DNA of 13,088 nt from Candidatus Luteimonas excrementigallinarum (GCA_019115725.1 DXCY01000252.1:1-13088); one strand, 5' to 3'; numbered from the stretch's first letter, positions 1 to 7,253 are shown. Made by a program: numbers and translations. Notes: a model not told the origin generated them from the letters alone.

Positions 1-1162
1 TCGGCCGGATGTCGAACAGCGCGTCGGCGCGGCGCTCGGCGTCGCGCATCATGGTTTCGATGTCGGCCATGATCCGGGTGCGGCCTTCATCGTTGTCCGG
101 GTAGGCCAGGTCCTGGCGCAGCTGGGCGACGCGCTCGTTGACGCTGCCTTCGGTACGGCCCAGTGCACGCAGGATCTCATCCATCTCGCCTTCGATCCGG
201 GCCACCTCCTCCAGGCCCAGCGCGTGAATCTGTTCGGCGTCCAGATCCGTGGAGGTGAAGCGGTGCAGGTGGTGGGCGTAGGCCTGGGCCCCGTCATCAA
301 AGCGCCACAGGCCAGCGTCATCGGTGGCCTCGGGCAGCTGCGCTTCGAGCACGGCAATCGCTTCCTGCCAGGCGGGATAGACGCTGTCGGCCACGATGCC
401 GGCGGCTTGCTCCACCAGGGCATCGCGCTGCTGGGCTTCGATCTCCTCCACCCCGGACAGGCGCCCCTGGAACGTGGTCACCAGCGGATTGCCCGCGGGC
501 GCCGGTGAGATGAATTGCTTCATCTGGCTGATGGTCGCCTCCAGGATGAAGCGGGGCGGCAGGATCCCGCGGCTGGCCAGTGTTGCGGCCTCATCACGCG
601 CTTCGCCCATCCGCGTCCCGATCAGCCGCAGCCGCGCCAGGTAGTTCTCCGCATCGCGCGCGCTGGAGACCGGGTGCACCACCGTCATCAGGTTCGGCAG
701 GCGCACGTTGGCCCCGCCAAACTGGTTCAGCGGAAACTGCAGGTGGGCGAATGCCTCCCCATCGACGATCGCCTGCAGCTGCCAGCGCATCATTTCGGCC
801 GACACCCGCTCGGTATCGTCCATGGCATTGAAATCAAACTGCTGCAGCTGCTCCAGTCCACGCCGCGCCAGTTCCACCGTTTCCTGCCGGAACTCCGATG
901 TCATCGGCGTCAGCTGGCGATCCATCTCGTCCTGCCGCGCATCGTCGAAATAGCGGCTGCCCGTCGCGGAAGAGGGCTGGCGCAGCATCCACTCGTCGGT
1001 GAAGGCGTCGAAGAACTCGGCGATCGTGCCGGCCTGCGCGGAGGCGGCTTGCCCTGCAGCGCTGGCCGTGTCGCCGGCGGGCGCCGCGGGGCTGCAGCCG
1101 CCGGCGGCCAGAACGGCCAGCACAGCGGAGGCGAGGAGTGTCAGGGAGCGGGATGCGTGCAT
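1..1162 (-). CDS. DUF885-family lipoprotein, 3' end beyond the window
   Basis: This frame is open for 387 codons from ATG at 1162 to the left edge, so the C-terminus is missing. The N-terminus is a signal peptide with a hydrophobic stretch (about residues 7-20) ending in a lipobox-like AAGGC with Cys23, so I infer a periplasmic lipoprotein. Family features are HPVSSARDAENYLARLR (163-179), GILPPRFIL (199-207) and RFTSTDLDAEQIHALGLEEV (301-320), the last being the most typical DUF885 signature. DUF885 proteins are predicted metallopeptidase-like enzymes whose His/Glu-rich motif lies near the C-terminus, outside this window, so catalytic competence cannot be judged. The gene follows tssL on the same strand after an 85-nt gap, with only a weak AAGG ribosome-binding site. 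No T6SS role is known for the family; it may simply be the flanking chromosomal gene. Confidence 0.85.
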   Translation of the reverse strand, partial: MHASRSLTLLASAVLAVLAAGGCSPAAPAGDTASAAGQAASAQAGTIAEFFDAFTDEWMLRQPSSATGSRYFDDARQDEMDRQLTPMTSEFRQETVELARRGLEQLQQFDFNAMDDTERVSAEMMRWQLQAIVDGEAFAHLQFPLNQFGGANVRLPNLMTVVHPVSSARDAENYLARLRLIGTRMGEARDEAATLASRGILPPRFILEATISQMKQFISPAPAGNPLVTTFQGRLSGVEEIEAQQRDALVEQAAGIVADSVYPAWQEAIAVLEAQLPEATDDAGLWRFDDGAQAYAHHLHRFTSTDLDAEQIHALGLEEVARIEGEMDEILRALGRTEGSVNERVAQLRQDLAYPDNDEGRTRIMADIETMMRDAERRADALFDIRP

Positions 1163-1178
1163 GGGAAACCTTGGAATC

Positions 1179-1192
1179 CGGATGAACATCCG
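1179..1192. repeat. Short perfect dyad in the leader of the DUF885 gene
   Basis: CGGATG and CATCCG face each other with two bases between them, 17 bases upstream of the DUF885 start codon. Just outside it, the minus strand reads TAGAAT at 1198-1193, five of six matches to a sigma70 -10 box. No good -35 lies 16-18 bases further upstream. The arrangement could be an operator beside a weak promoter, but it is short enough to be chance. Confidence 0.3.
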
Positions 1193-1247
1193 ATTCTAGG
1201 TGCCCATGCTCCGGGCAAGGCGTGCCTTTGGTTGGCCCGCCGTTCCG

Positions 1248-2036
1248 TCAGGGCAGGGTAATGGTGACGTGCGCCGTGCGTTCCGGCATCTGCACCACGT
1301 TGTTGTAGGCCGCCAGGGTCTGCTCCGTCTGGTGGCCGAACCAGGCGTTGAGGCCCAGGTAGCCGAGCAGTCCGAACCCGGCCACCAGCACGGCGGGCAG
1401 CCACAGGGGCACCACCCGGCGCAGGGTGTGCTTCACGCTGTCCGGTGGCGGCCAGTGCGGGGCGAAGCCGGTGCGCTTGCCCTTCAGGTAGACAATCTCG
1501 TCACCGAGCCGGGCGGTGAGATAACCGAGCTTTTCAGGTCCTTCCAACCGGTACTTGCCTTCGAAGCCGAGCAGCAGGCAGTAGTGGTAGACCTCCAGCG
1601 AAGGCAGGCGCGGCGCGCCCTGTGCACGCAGTTCCTCCAGCCGCTCGAAGAAGTTCTCGCCGGCCAGATGGTCGCCGAACAGGCGCAGCTGCAGCGGCTG
1701 CAGCTCCCAGGTGTCGCGCAGCGGCGAGGGCTGGGTGAGGATGGCCTCGTCCATGGCCGCACAGAAGGCGTACTTGGCGGCATAGACATCTTCCGAGGCG
1801 ATGCCCATTTTCATCGCCCCGCGTTCCACCCGGTCCAGGAACTGCTGCACCGACTGGACGAACGCTTCCCCGTCGGTGGGCAGCTGTCCACGCTTGACCA
1901 GCAGCAGGAGGTAGAAGCCGTCGGACATCAGGTCGGCCAGCGTCCGCGGCGTTGGCGCACCGGCTGCCGGCGCCGCCGCCAGCTGCGGAGTCAGCGAAGG
2001 CATCGAGCCGGGGACAGGGGGCAGGTTGCTGTTCAT
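1248..2036 (-). CDS. tssL: Type VI secretion inner-membrane protein TssL (DotU/IcmH family)
   Basis: This 262-residue protein is the inner-membrane anchor that, with TssM and TssJ, forms the T6SS trans-envelope complex and receives the baseplate. A Pro/Ala-rich N-terminus (1-31) precedes the cytoplasmic DotU domain, recognised by GFYLLLLVKRGQLPTDG (40-56), YAAKYAFCAAMDEAIL (85-100), GDHLAGENFFERL (121-133) and YHYCLLLGFEGKYR (150-163). One hydrophobic segment at about 209-231 is the expected C-terminal membrane anchor, followed by a short periplasmic tail of about 30 residues. There is no OmpA-like peptidoglycan-binding domain, so peptidoglycan anchoring must come from another protein. The start ATG overlaps the tssK stop as ATGA, indicating translational coupling. 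Length and architecture are normal for a short TssL. Confidence 0.95.
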   Translation of the reverse strand: MNSNLPPVPGSMPSLTPQLAAAPAAGAPTPRTLADLMSDGFYLLLLVKRGQLPTDGEAFVQSVQQFLDRVERGAMKMGIASEDVYAAKYAFCAAMDEAILTQPSPLRDTWELQPLQLRLFGDHLAGENFFERLEELRAQGAPRLPSLEVYHYCLLLGFEGKYRLEGPEKLGYLTARLGDEIVYLKGKRTGFAPHWPPPDSVKHTLRRVVPLWLPAVLVAGFGLLGYLGLNAWFGHQTEQTLAAYNNVVQMPERTAHVTITLP

Positions 2037-3388
2037 GGCGCCACCGCGATCAGTTCAAGTTTGAGTTCACGCACGCCGCCGGGCACGTAGATCATCAGCG
2101 ACTGTGCCTTGAGCATCCGCTCGTACAGCGGTCCGCGCGCCTCCACCGAGAAGTAGTGGCTGCCGGGACGTACCGGGATGGCGGCCGGCACCTGCGCCGC
2201 ATGCGCCAGCTTCACCCCGGGCAGGGCGGACAGCACGCACTTTTCCACGTCGTCCGGCGCGCCGACCTTGAAGCGGATCGGCACGGTCTGGATCAGTTCC
2301 TGGGCAGGCATGTCGGCGGCGACGCCGAGGTAGAACACGGAGTTGTCGTCGATCCGCTGGGAATCGATCCGGCCCACGTGGAACGACGGCTTCACTTCCT
2401 GCAGTGCGATCTGGAAATAGCGCGCCGAGATCACCGTATCCAGCAGTTCGCGGATCATCGAGAACAGCTGTTCGAACCCGGCCTCCGGCGACTCGTGCTC
2501 ATAGCGCGGCAGGTCGGCCAGGGCGTAGCTGCGCGAGAACGTGAGCAGGCCGCCGGCCAGGCGCAGCAGCTCCTGGTGCAGGCGCTCGGGATGCAGCCCG
2601 GCCTGATGGAACAGGTGCGAGAGCGTGGCAAACGACGACGTGGCGGTATGCAGCAGCCAGAACGAAGCGATATCGCCGGAGCGGAACTCGATGATGTGCT
2701 CCGACGGCTGCCGGTGCACGCCATAGAGCGCATCCACCTTGGCCTGCAGCGCGTCCAGCAATCCGCGCAGCTGGCTGTGCAGGCGCGGGCTGGCATCGAT
2801 GTGGAGCACGGGCGCGACGAAGCTGTCATCCAGCTCGAACGCGCCGGTGGAGGTGCGCCGGATACGCGCCACCGGGATGCTGGTGTACGCATCGCGCGGC
2901 TTGTCATCGGTCAGCAGGCGCACGGCCTTGCCCAGGTAGGCGAGTTCCGCTTCCGAAGCATCGCTGAACAGGTCGGGCGTGGGCAGGTTGCGCTGCTGGA
3001 AACGCGCGGCCTGGCCATCCTCGGTCCCGTTGCCGCAGTTGCCGCCATGTTCGCGCAGCAGCGGCAGCGCGAGGTGGATGGTGCTGGACTGCACGCCTTC
3101 CGGCAGCGCGGACAGCGACAGGGCGTCGGGCAGGGCATCGTGCGAAGGAGCGTCGTAGCTTTCGCCGTCGGCGAACACCGCCGAGGCCTCCAGCAGACGC
3201 AGCGTGCCGGTCGCCAGGCTCTGGGTGTCTACCCGAAGGCGTCGTACGCCCCAGGGGCAGGGATGCAGGCTGCGCGAGAGGTCCTGCAGGCGGGCTTCGT
3301 GATAGGCGTCCTGGCGCTGGAAATGCTGTGGCCGCAGGAACAGGCCTTCGCCCCAGAACACTTTCGACATCCGACTGACATGAGACAC
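2033..3388 (-). CDS. tssK: Type VI secretion baseplate protein TssK
   Basis: TssK is the trimeric baseplate component that links the TssEFG/VgrG baseplate to the cytoplasmic parts of TssL and TssM. The 451-residue product has the family's diagnostic N-terminus, VFWGEGLFLRPQHFQ (10-24), and normal length. It lies between tssJ and tssL on the minus strand, 149 nt after tssJ and overlapping tssL by 4 nt. I chose the ATG at 3388. An AAAGGA motif precedes it, but with a long spacing of 14 nt. The Met codon at 3370 (residue 7) is an alternative that would begin MSKVFWGEG, closer to many homologues, but it has no better ribosome-binding site. The tssJ-tssK spacer is highly structured and may affect expression. 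Confidence 0.95.
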   Translation of the reverse strand: MSHVSRMSKVFWGEGLFLRPQHFQRQDAYHEARLQDLSRSLHPCPWGVRRLRVDTQSLATGTLRLLEASAVFADGESYDAPSHDALPDALSLSALPEGVQSSTIHLALPLLREHGGNCGNGTEDGQAARFQQRNLPTPDLFSDASEAELAYLGKAVRLLTDDKPRDAYTSIPVARIRRTSTGAFELDDSFVAPVLHIDASPRLHSQLRGLLDALQAKVDALYGVHRQPSEHIIEFRSGDIASFWLLHTATSSFATLSHLFHQAGLHPERLHQELLRLAGGLLTFSRSYALADLPRYEHESPEAGFEQLFSMIRELLDTVISARYFQIALQEVKPSFHVGRIDSQRIDDNSVFYLGVAADMPAQELIQTVPIRFKVGAPDDVEKCVLSALPGVKLAHAAQVPAAIPVRPGSHYFSVEARGPLYERMLKAQSLMIYVPGGVRELKLELIAVAP

Positions 3389-3444
3389 GCTGCAATCCTT
3401 TGGCTTGTTTCCGGGCCTGCCTTGGCGCGGTGGACGGGAGCGGA

Positions 3445-3510
3445 CCGATGCCTGATCGGGTCCGTTACCGGGTGTGCAGCTTACCCATGCGGGACCGGAT
3501 CAGGCAACGG
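3445..3510. repeat. Long imperfect inverted repeat in the tssJ-tssK spacer
   Basis: TGCCTGATC (3449-3457) is exactly complementary to GATCAGGCA (3498-3506). Inside it, after one G/G mismatch, GGTCC (3459-3463) pairs with GGACC (3492-3496), and then GGGT (3470-3473) pairs with ACCC (3483-3486). Outside it, after an A/A mismatch, CCG (3445-3447) pairs with CGG (3508-3510). About 21 base pairs form in 66 nt. No T-run follows on the minus strand, so this is not a textbook terminator. It could be a partial attenuator, an RNA processing or stability element, or a REP-like palindrome. Confidence 0.6.
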
Positions 3511-3518
3511 CCAGGGCC

Positions 3519-3534
3519 CCGGCTCCCGAGCCGG
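3519..3534. repeat. GC-rich hairpin just after the tssJ stop codon
   Basis: CCGGCT and AGCCGG form a perfect 6-bp stem around the four bases CCCG. On the minus strand this begins 3 nt past the tssJ stop and lies 9 nt before the larger inverted repeat at 3445-3510. There is no T-run after it, so it is unlikely to stop transcription efficiently by itself. It could protect the tssJ 3' end from exonucleases. Confidence 0.45.
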
Positions 3535-3537
3535 CTC

Positions 3538-4185
3538 CTATTGCGCACACCGGGCCGACACCAGGCTGCCGGGATCGCCGGGCGGCGTCGAGGCCAGGGC
3601 CTCGCTGCTGGTGGTGAGCGCACAGGCGTGCAGGCCAATGGTGATGCCCTGTCCGGTTGCATCGGCATGGCGCGCATCGAACGCGTAGCGCCAGCGGCCG
3701 TGGGCCGGCGCACGGAACAGGGCCACCACGCCCAGGTGGGTGGCCTCGGCTGGCAGGCGCTCTTCCAGTTCCCGCCGGATGCCCGGCGTCAGTACCAGCT
3801 CGCGCACCTCAACCAGATCGTTGCCCAGTTCCGCGCGCTCCCGGTTTTCGTCCATCAGCGCGTCGAAGGGCACCTGTTCAAATCGCTGGGTCCCACGCAG
3901 GTGGTAGATCCTGACCACGGTGGCCAGGCCGCGCGAACCGTTGCCGGCATTGAGGTTGTCGCCCGCATACAGGCGCAGCGGAATAGTCCGGATTCCGGCT
4001 TTGGTGTCGGCATCGACTTCGCGCAGGCCTACGGTTTCCAGCGTGCGGTTGACCGCCTTGCCGATGCCGCCCTTGCTGGCGCACCCGGCCAGCAGCAGCG
4101 CCGCGAACAGCAGCAGGAGGCAGCGGGCCGGCAGGCCTGCGGCAAAGGAAATGGGCAGGGAAGAGCGTGCGAAGTGAGTGTCCAT
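3538..4185 (-). CDS. tssJ: Type VI secretion outer-membrane lipoprotein TssJ
   Basis: TssJ is the outer-membrane lipoprotein of the T6SS membrane complex and binds the periplasmic part of TssM. From ATG 4185 the product is 215 residues, with a signal peptide whose hydrophobic core is about 22-33 and a clear LLLAGC lipobox with Cys35. After it comes KGGIGKAVNRTLETVGL (37-53), a short helical motif seen in a subset of TssJ proteins, then a beta-sandwich domain including IPLRLYAGDNLNAG, ATVVRIYHLR and RELVLTPG. The reading frame stays open upstream to 4428, but the added residues are not signal-like, so 4185 is preferred despite a weak ribosome-binding site. The protein is somewhat longer than many TssJ, with a C-terminal extension of about 25-30 residues and two cysteines (in HACAL and ARCAQ) that might form a disulfide. 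It is first in the leftward tssJKL operon. Confidence 0.88.
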   Translation of the reverse strand: MDTHFARSSLPISFAAGLPARCLLLLFAALLLAGCASKGGIGKAVNRTLETVGLREVDADTKAGIRTIPLRLYAGDNLNAGNGSRGLATVVRIYHLRGTQRFEQVPFDALMDENRERAELGNDLVEVRELVLTPGIRRELEERLPAEATHLGVVALFRAPAHGRWRYAFDARHADATGQGITIGLHACALTTSSEALASTPPGDPGSLVSARCAQ

Positions 4186-4208
4186 ACTTGAATCGCCTGG
4201 TGCGCTGG

Positions 4209-4236
4209 TTTTTAATGTCCGCGTCGACCTCGTCAT
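4209..4236 (-). promoter_or_regulatory. Weak candidate promoter for tssJKL
   Basis: On the minus strand ATGACG (4236-4231) and TAAAAA (4214-4209) are separated by 16 nt, each matching four of six positions of the sigma70 -35 and -10 consensus. It would give a very short leader before the tssJ start at 4185. A competing option is TATAGT on the minus strand at 4333-4328, a better -10 (five of six) but with a poor -35; it overlaps the rightward promoter. I cannot tell which is used. Confidence 0.25.
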
Positions 4237-4298
4237 GGTCGGCATCGGGAGAACGGGGGCAGACGACACATTCCAGAGTCGCTTGCGCGTTCGCGGGG

Positions 4299-4312
4299 CG
4301 TCAGTCTTGACG
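4299..4312. promoter_or_regulatory. Dyad overlapping the -35 of the rightward promoter (possible operator)
   Basis: CGTCA and TGACG are perfect inverted arms around GTCT. The right arm is embedded in the TTGACG -35 hexamer. A regulator binding here would compete with or recruit RNA polymerase. The 5-bp arms are short, so this is suggestive only. Confidence 0.35.
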
Positions 4313-4335
4313 TAATACGGAAAGGCTACTATACC
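4307..4335 (+). promoter_or_regulatory. Sigma70-like promoter of the lipoprotein-tssBC-hcp-tssEFGH operon
   Basis: TTGACG (4307-4312) and TATACC (4330-4335) are separated by exactly 17 nt. The -35 matches five of six consensus positions and the -10 four of six. It sits in a locally A/T-richer patch in an otherwise GC-rich window and faces the rightward operon. Transcription would start near 4342, leaving a leader of about 110 nt before the first gene. No GG-N10-GC sigma54 element was seen in this region. Confidence 0.55.
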
Positions 4336-4453
4336 CACACCGGAAGGCAGCATGGAACGGAATCGGCGCGCTTGGCGCAGCGGATTCCAGCGTGCGCAGC
4401 GATGGACCTGCTGCGTGTAATGGACCAATCAGGATCGATTGAAGGGGTCATTG

Positions 4454-5140
4454 ATGACCGAAGGGAGTGCAACAGGGATGCGTTTGACAGGGAAGGTGCA
4501 GGGATTGTCCGGGCGTGCCCGTGGGGGCCTCCGTTGCTTTGCCGCGATGGCGCTGCTCTCCATGCTGGGCGCCTGCGCAACCACCTCGCAGACCGCTGCG
4601 CCCGATTACGCCGGGCTCATGGCCCAGGCCGAAGCCGCGCTCGAGGCGGGCCAGGTGGATTACGCCGTAGGTGCACTGGCCGATGCCGCCCGTGCCGATC
4701 CCGTCCGCAAGGAGCCCTGGGTCCGCACGGCCCAGCTTGAATTCGACCGCACCAACTACGCCCACGCGATCGTCGCCGCAGAGGAAGTCCTGCAGCGCGA
4801 CCCGGATGATCTTGTCGCCGACGGCATCCTGACCGTGAGCGGCTTCCGTATTGCCACCGGTTCGCTGCAGCGCCTGCAGGGGCGCGGCGTGCTGGCTTCG
4901 GCCACCGCCCGCCGCGAGGCGGAAGTGCTGGCCGGAACGCTGCGCGACACCATGGGCTCGGAAATCTTTGCCGACCAGTCGGCGCCGGCTGCGGCCGCCA
5001 CGCCGCGCCGCCGTGCACCGGCCAGGCGCGCACAGCCGGCGGCGCCGGCCCAATCCGCCAACACCGCGGCACCGGCAGCGCCGGCGTCGGAAAGCCGTCC
5101 CGCCTCTTCCAATCCGTTCGAGAGGATCGGCGGCAACTGA
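4454..5140 (+). CDS. TPR-containing lipoprotein, probable T6SS accessory protein
   Basis: The 228-residue product has a basic N-terminus, a hydrophobic stretch and the lipobox LGAC with Cys41, so it should be a lipoprotein facing the periplasm. Residues about 52-119 form two or three TPR-like helical pairs (for example AEAALEAGQVDYAVGALADA and TNYAHAIVAAEEVLQRDPDD), typical protein-interaction repeats. The last 50 or so residues are Ala/Pro/Arg-rich and probably disordered, ending in NPFERIGGN. It opens the rightward operon, 38 nt before tssB, implying a job with the secretion apparatus, but it is not one of the conserved Tss core proteins. I chose ATG 4454 because AAGGGG lies 6 nt upstream. 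ATG 4478, preceded by GGAG at 10 nt, would put the lipobox Cys at 33 and is nearly as good. TTG 4439 is less likely. Confidence 0.85.
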   Translation: MTEGSATGMRLTGKVQGLSGRARGGLRCFAAMALLSMLGACATTSQTAAPDYAGLMAQAEAALEAGQVDYAVGALADAARADPVRKEPWVRTAQLEFDRTNYAHAIVAAEEVLQRDPDDLVADGILTVSGFRIATGSLQRLQGRGVLASATARREAEVLAGTLRDTMGSEIFADQSAPAAAATPRRRAPARRAQPAAPAQSANTAAPAAPASESRPASSNPFERIGGN

Positions 5141-5178
5141 GCTGACGGCCATACACACATCGTCAAGGAGACGACAGG

Positions 5179-5682
5179 ATGTCCAAGAAGGATAGCGTGC
5201 AGAAGCGCCTGCAGAAGGTGCGCGCACCGCGCGTGCAGCTGACGTACGACGTGGAGAAGGGCGACGCGATCGAGGAGAAGGAGCTGCCGTTCGTGATGGG
5301 CGTGATGGGCGACTTCAGCGGCAATCCCGAGCAGCCGCTGCCGCGGGTGAAGGACCGCAAGTTCGTCAACGTCGATCTGGACAATTTCGACGAGGTGATG
5401 GAGGGCATGACCCCCCGCGCCACCTACCGCGTGCCCAACCGGATCAGCGACGAAGGCGGCGAGTTCGGAGTGGAGCTGAAGTTCAACTCGATCGATGACT
5501 TCCGCCCGGAGTCGGTGGTGCAGCAGGTGGAGCCGCTGCGCCGGCTGATGGAGTCGCGCGCGAAGCTTGCCGACCTGCGCAACAAACTGGCCGGCAACGA
5601 GAAGCTCGAGGACCTGCTCAACGACGTCCTCAACAACACCGAGCAGCTCCGTGAGCTGGGCGGTGACGGTAACCAGGAGTAA
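5179..5682 (+). CDS. tssB: Type VI secretion contractile sheath small subunit TssB
   Basis: TssB (VipA/ImpB) pairs with TssC to polymerise the contractile sheath in the cytoplasm. The 167-residue product has family landmarks SVQKRLQKVRAPRVQLTYDV (6-25), ELPFVMGVMGDFSG (35-48) and RKFVNVDLDNFDEVM (60-74), and a helical C-terminal part (LRRLMESRAKLADLRNKL) that interlocks with TssC. Length is typical. A strong ribosome-binding site AAGGAG (5165-5170) is 8 nt before ATG 5179. tssC begins 4 nt after its stop, so the two sheath subunits are tightly coupled. Confidence 0.98.
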   Translation: MSKKDSVQKRLQKVRAPRVQLTYDVEKGDAIEEKELPFVMGVMGDFSGNPEQPLPRVKDRKFVNVDLDNFDEVMEGMTPRATYRVPNRISDEGGEFGVELKFNSIDDFRPESVVQQVEPLRRLMESRAKLADLRNKLAGNEKLEDLLNDVLNNTEQLRELGGDGNQE

Positions 5683-5686
5683 GGAC

Positions 5687-7177
5687 ATGTCCGCACAAGC
5701 CACGACCGCCAACGAAGCCGCCGCTCCCGCCGCCGAGGCCGGGCTGCTCGACCAGATCGTTGAACAGAGCAAGGTGGCCCGGTCGGATGCAGAGCATCGC
5801 CGCGCCAAGGACATCATCGCCGAGCTCGCCCGCGAAGTGCTGGATGGCACCGTGGTGGTGTCCGAGAACCTCAGCCTGACCCTGGATGCACGGGTCGCGG
5901 AACTGGACCGGATCATCTCCGAGCAGGTCAGCGCGATCATGCACGCGCCCCAGTTCCAGCAGCTGGAAAGCAGCTGGCGCGGCCTGCATTACCTGTGCCA
6001 GCAGACCTCCACCGGCACCATGCTCAAGGTCAAGGTGCTCAACGCGCCGAAGAAGGACCTGGTGCGCGACTTCAAGTCGGCGATCGACTTCGACCAGAGC
6101 GCACTGTTCAAGAAGGTGTACGAGGAGGAGTTCGGCACCTTCGGTGGCGCGCCGTTCGGGGCGCTGATCGGCGATTACTACATCGGCCGGCAGCCGGAAG
6201 ACATGTATTTCGTCGAGCAGATGTCGCACGTGGCTGCGGCGGCGCACGCGCCGTTCATCAGCGCCGCGTCGGAAGACATGTTCGGCCTGGAGAGCTTCTC
6301 CGACCTGGGCAAGCCGCGCGACCTGGCCAAGGTGTTCGACACGGTGGAGTACGCCAAGTGGAAGTCGTTCCGCGACGGTGAGGACAGCCGCTACGTGGGC
6401 CTGACCCTGCCGCGGTTCCTCGGCCGGCTGCCGTACAACCCCAAGGACGGCACCACGGTGGAAGGCTTCAACTTCGTGGAAGAGGTGGAGGCCAGCAACC
6501 ACGACAAGTACCTGTGGTGCAACACCGCCTATGCCATGGGCGCGCGGTTGACCAAAGCGTTCGAGGAATACGGCTGGTGCGCGGCGATCCGCGGCGTGGA
6601 AGGCGGCGGCCTGGTGGAAGACCTGCCCACCCATACCTTCCGTACCGATGACGGTGAGGTGGCACTCAAGTGCCCGACCGAGATCGCGATCACCGACCGG
6701 CGCGAGAAGGAACTCAGCGACCTGGGGTTCATCCCCCTGGTGCACTGCAAGAACACCGACTACGCCGCATTCTTCGGCGCCCAGTCGGCCCAGAAGCCGA
6801 AGAAGTACAACTCGGACGCGGCCAATGCCAACGCGATCCTGTCCGCGCAGCTGCAGTACATCTTCGCCGTATCGCGCATCGCCCATTACCTGAAGGCGAT
6901 GATGCGCGAGAAGATCGGCAGCTTCGCATCGGTGGGGAATGTGGAGGACTTCCTCAACCGGTGGATCGCCCAGTACGTGCTGCTTGACGACAACGCGACC
7001 CAGGAAGCCAAGGCCCAGTATCCGCTGCGCGAGGCTTCGGTCCAGGTTTCGGAAGTGCCGGGTAAGCCCGGTGTCTACCGCGCGGTGGCCTTCATCAGGC
7101 CGCATTTCCAGCTCGATGAGCTGTCTGTTTCGCTGCGACTGGTGGCCGAACTGCCGGCCGGCGCGAAGAAGTCGTAG
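5687..7177 (+). CDS. tssC: Type VI secretion contractile sheath large subunit TssC
   Basis: TssC (VipB/ImpC) is the large sheath subunit. The 496-residue product is normal in size and carries the N-terminal helix LLDQIVEQSKVARSDAEH (20-37), the region by which ClpV recognises the contracted sheath, then the conserved ESSWRGLHYL (94-103) and long blocks typical of the family through to ELPAGAKKS at the end. The frame is open further upstream inside tssB, but ATG 5687 is the right start: AGGAG (5675-5679), overlapping the end of tssB, is 7 nt upstream and the protein then begins like other TssC. Codon use and GC content match its neighbours. Confidence 0.98.
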   Translation: MSAQATTANEAAAPAAEAGLLDQIVEQSKVARSDAEHRRAKDIIAELAREVLDGTVVVSENLSLTLDARVAELDRIISEQVSAIMHAPQFQQLESSWRGLHYLCQQTSTGTMLKVKVLNAPKKDLVRDFKSAIDFDQSALFKKVYEEEFGTFGGAPFGALIGDYYIGRQPEDMYFVEQMSHVAAAAHAPFISAASEDMFGLESFSDLGKPRDLAKVFDTVEYAKWKSFRDGEDSRYVGLTLPRFLGRLPYNPKDGTTVEGFNFVEEVEASNHDKYLWCNTAYAMGARLTKAFEEYGWCAAIRGVEGGGLVEDLPTHTFRTDDGEVALKCPTEIAITDRREKELSDLGFIPLVHCKNTDYAAFFGAQSAQKPKKYNSDAANANAILSAQLQYIFAVSRIAHYLKAMMREKIGSFASVGNVEDFLNRWIAQYVLLDDNATQEAKAQYPLREASVQVSEVPGKPGVYRAVAFIRPHFQLDELSVSLRLVAELPAGAKKS

Positions 7178-7226
7178 CGTTTTTGCAGCGTCAAGGGGCG
7201 AAGACCTCAATGTGGTACTGACGCGG

Positions 7227-7244
7227 CCGTCCCGGCTGGGACGG
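7227..7244 (+). promoter_or_regulatory. RNA hairpin 1 upstream of hcp
   Basis: CCGTCCC and GGGACGG form a perfect 7-bp stem with a GGCT loop in the 137-nt tssC-hcp gap. It is followed by TGGCAAAC, not a T-run, so it does not look like a full intrinsic terminator. In the transcript it could be an RNase processing stop or a 5' stabiliser for an hcp-containing RNA. Confidence 0.55.
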
Positions 7245-7253
7245 TGGCAAACA

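Noticed and set aside
1201..1217. Terminator between tssL and the DUF885 gene
   Set aside because: TGCCC/GGGCA gives only a 5-bp stem with a 7-nt loop and no T-run on the minus strand.
515..1261. A 248-codon plus-strand frame across the left end
   Set aside because: It is the antisense shadow of the DUF885 gene, whose minus-strand frame is open throughout and has a signal peptide and family motifs.
1952..3688. A 578-codon open frame on the plus strand opposite tssK
   Set aside because: It lies antisense to the clearly recognisable tssK and the tssJ 3' end, has Arg/Gln/Gly-heavy composition typical of reversed GC-rich codons, and resembles no family.
3541..4428. Longer TssJ starting at 4428
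   Set aside because: The extra 81 residues would bury the signal peptide and lipobox in the middle of the protein and cross the proposed promoter region.
5630..7210. A 526-codon open frame on the minus strand opposite tssC
   Set aside because: It is antisense to a well-conserved TssC and is rich in His/Arg/Gly/Val. Long antisense frames are expected where GC-rich third positions remove stop codons.
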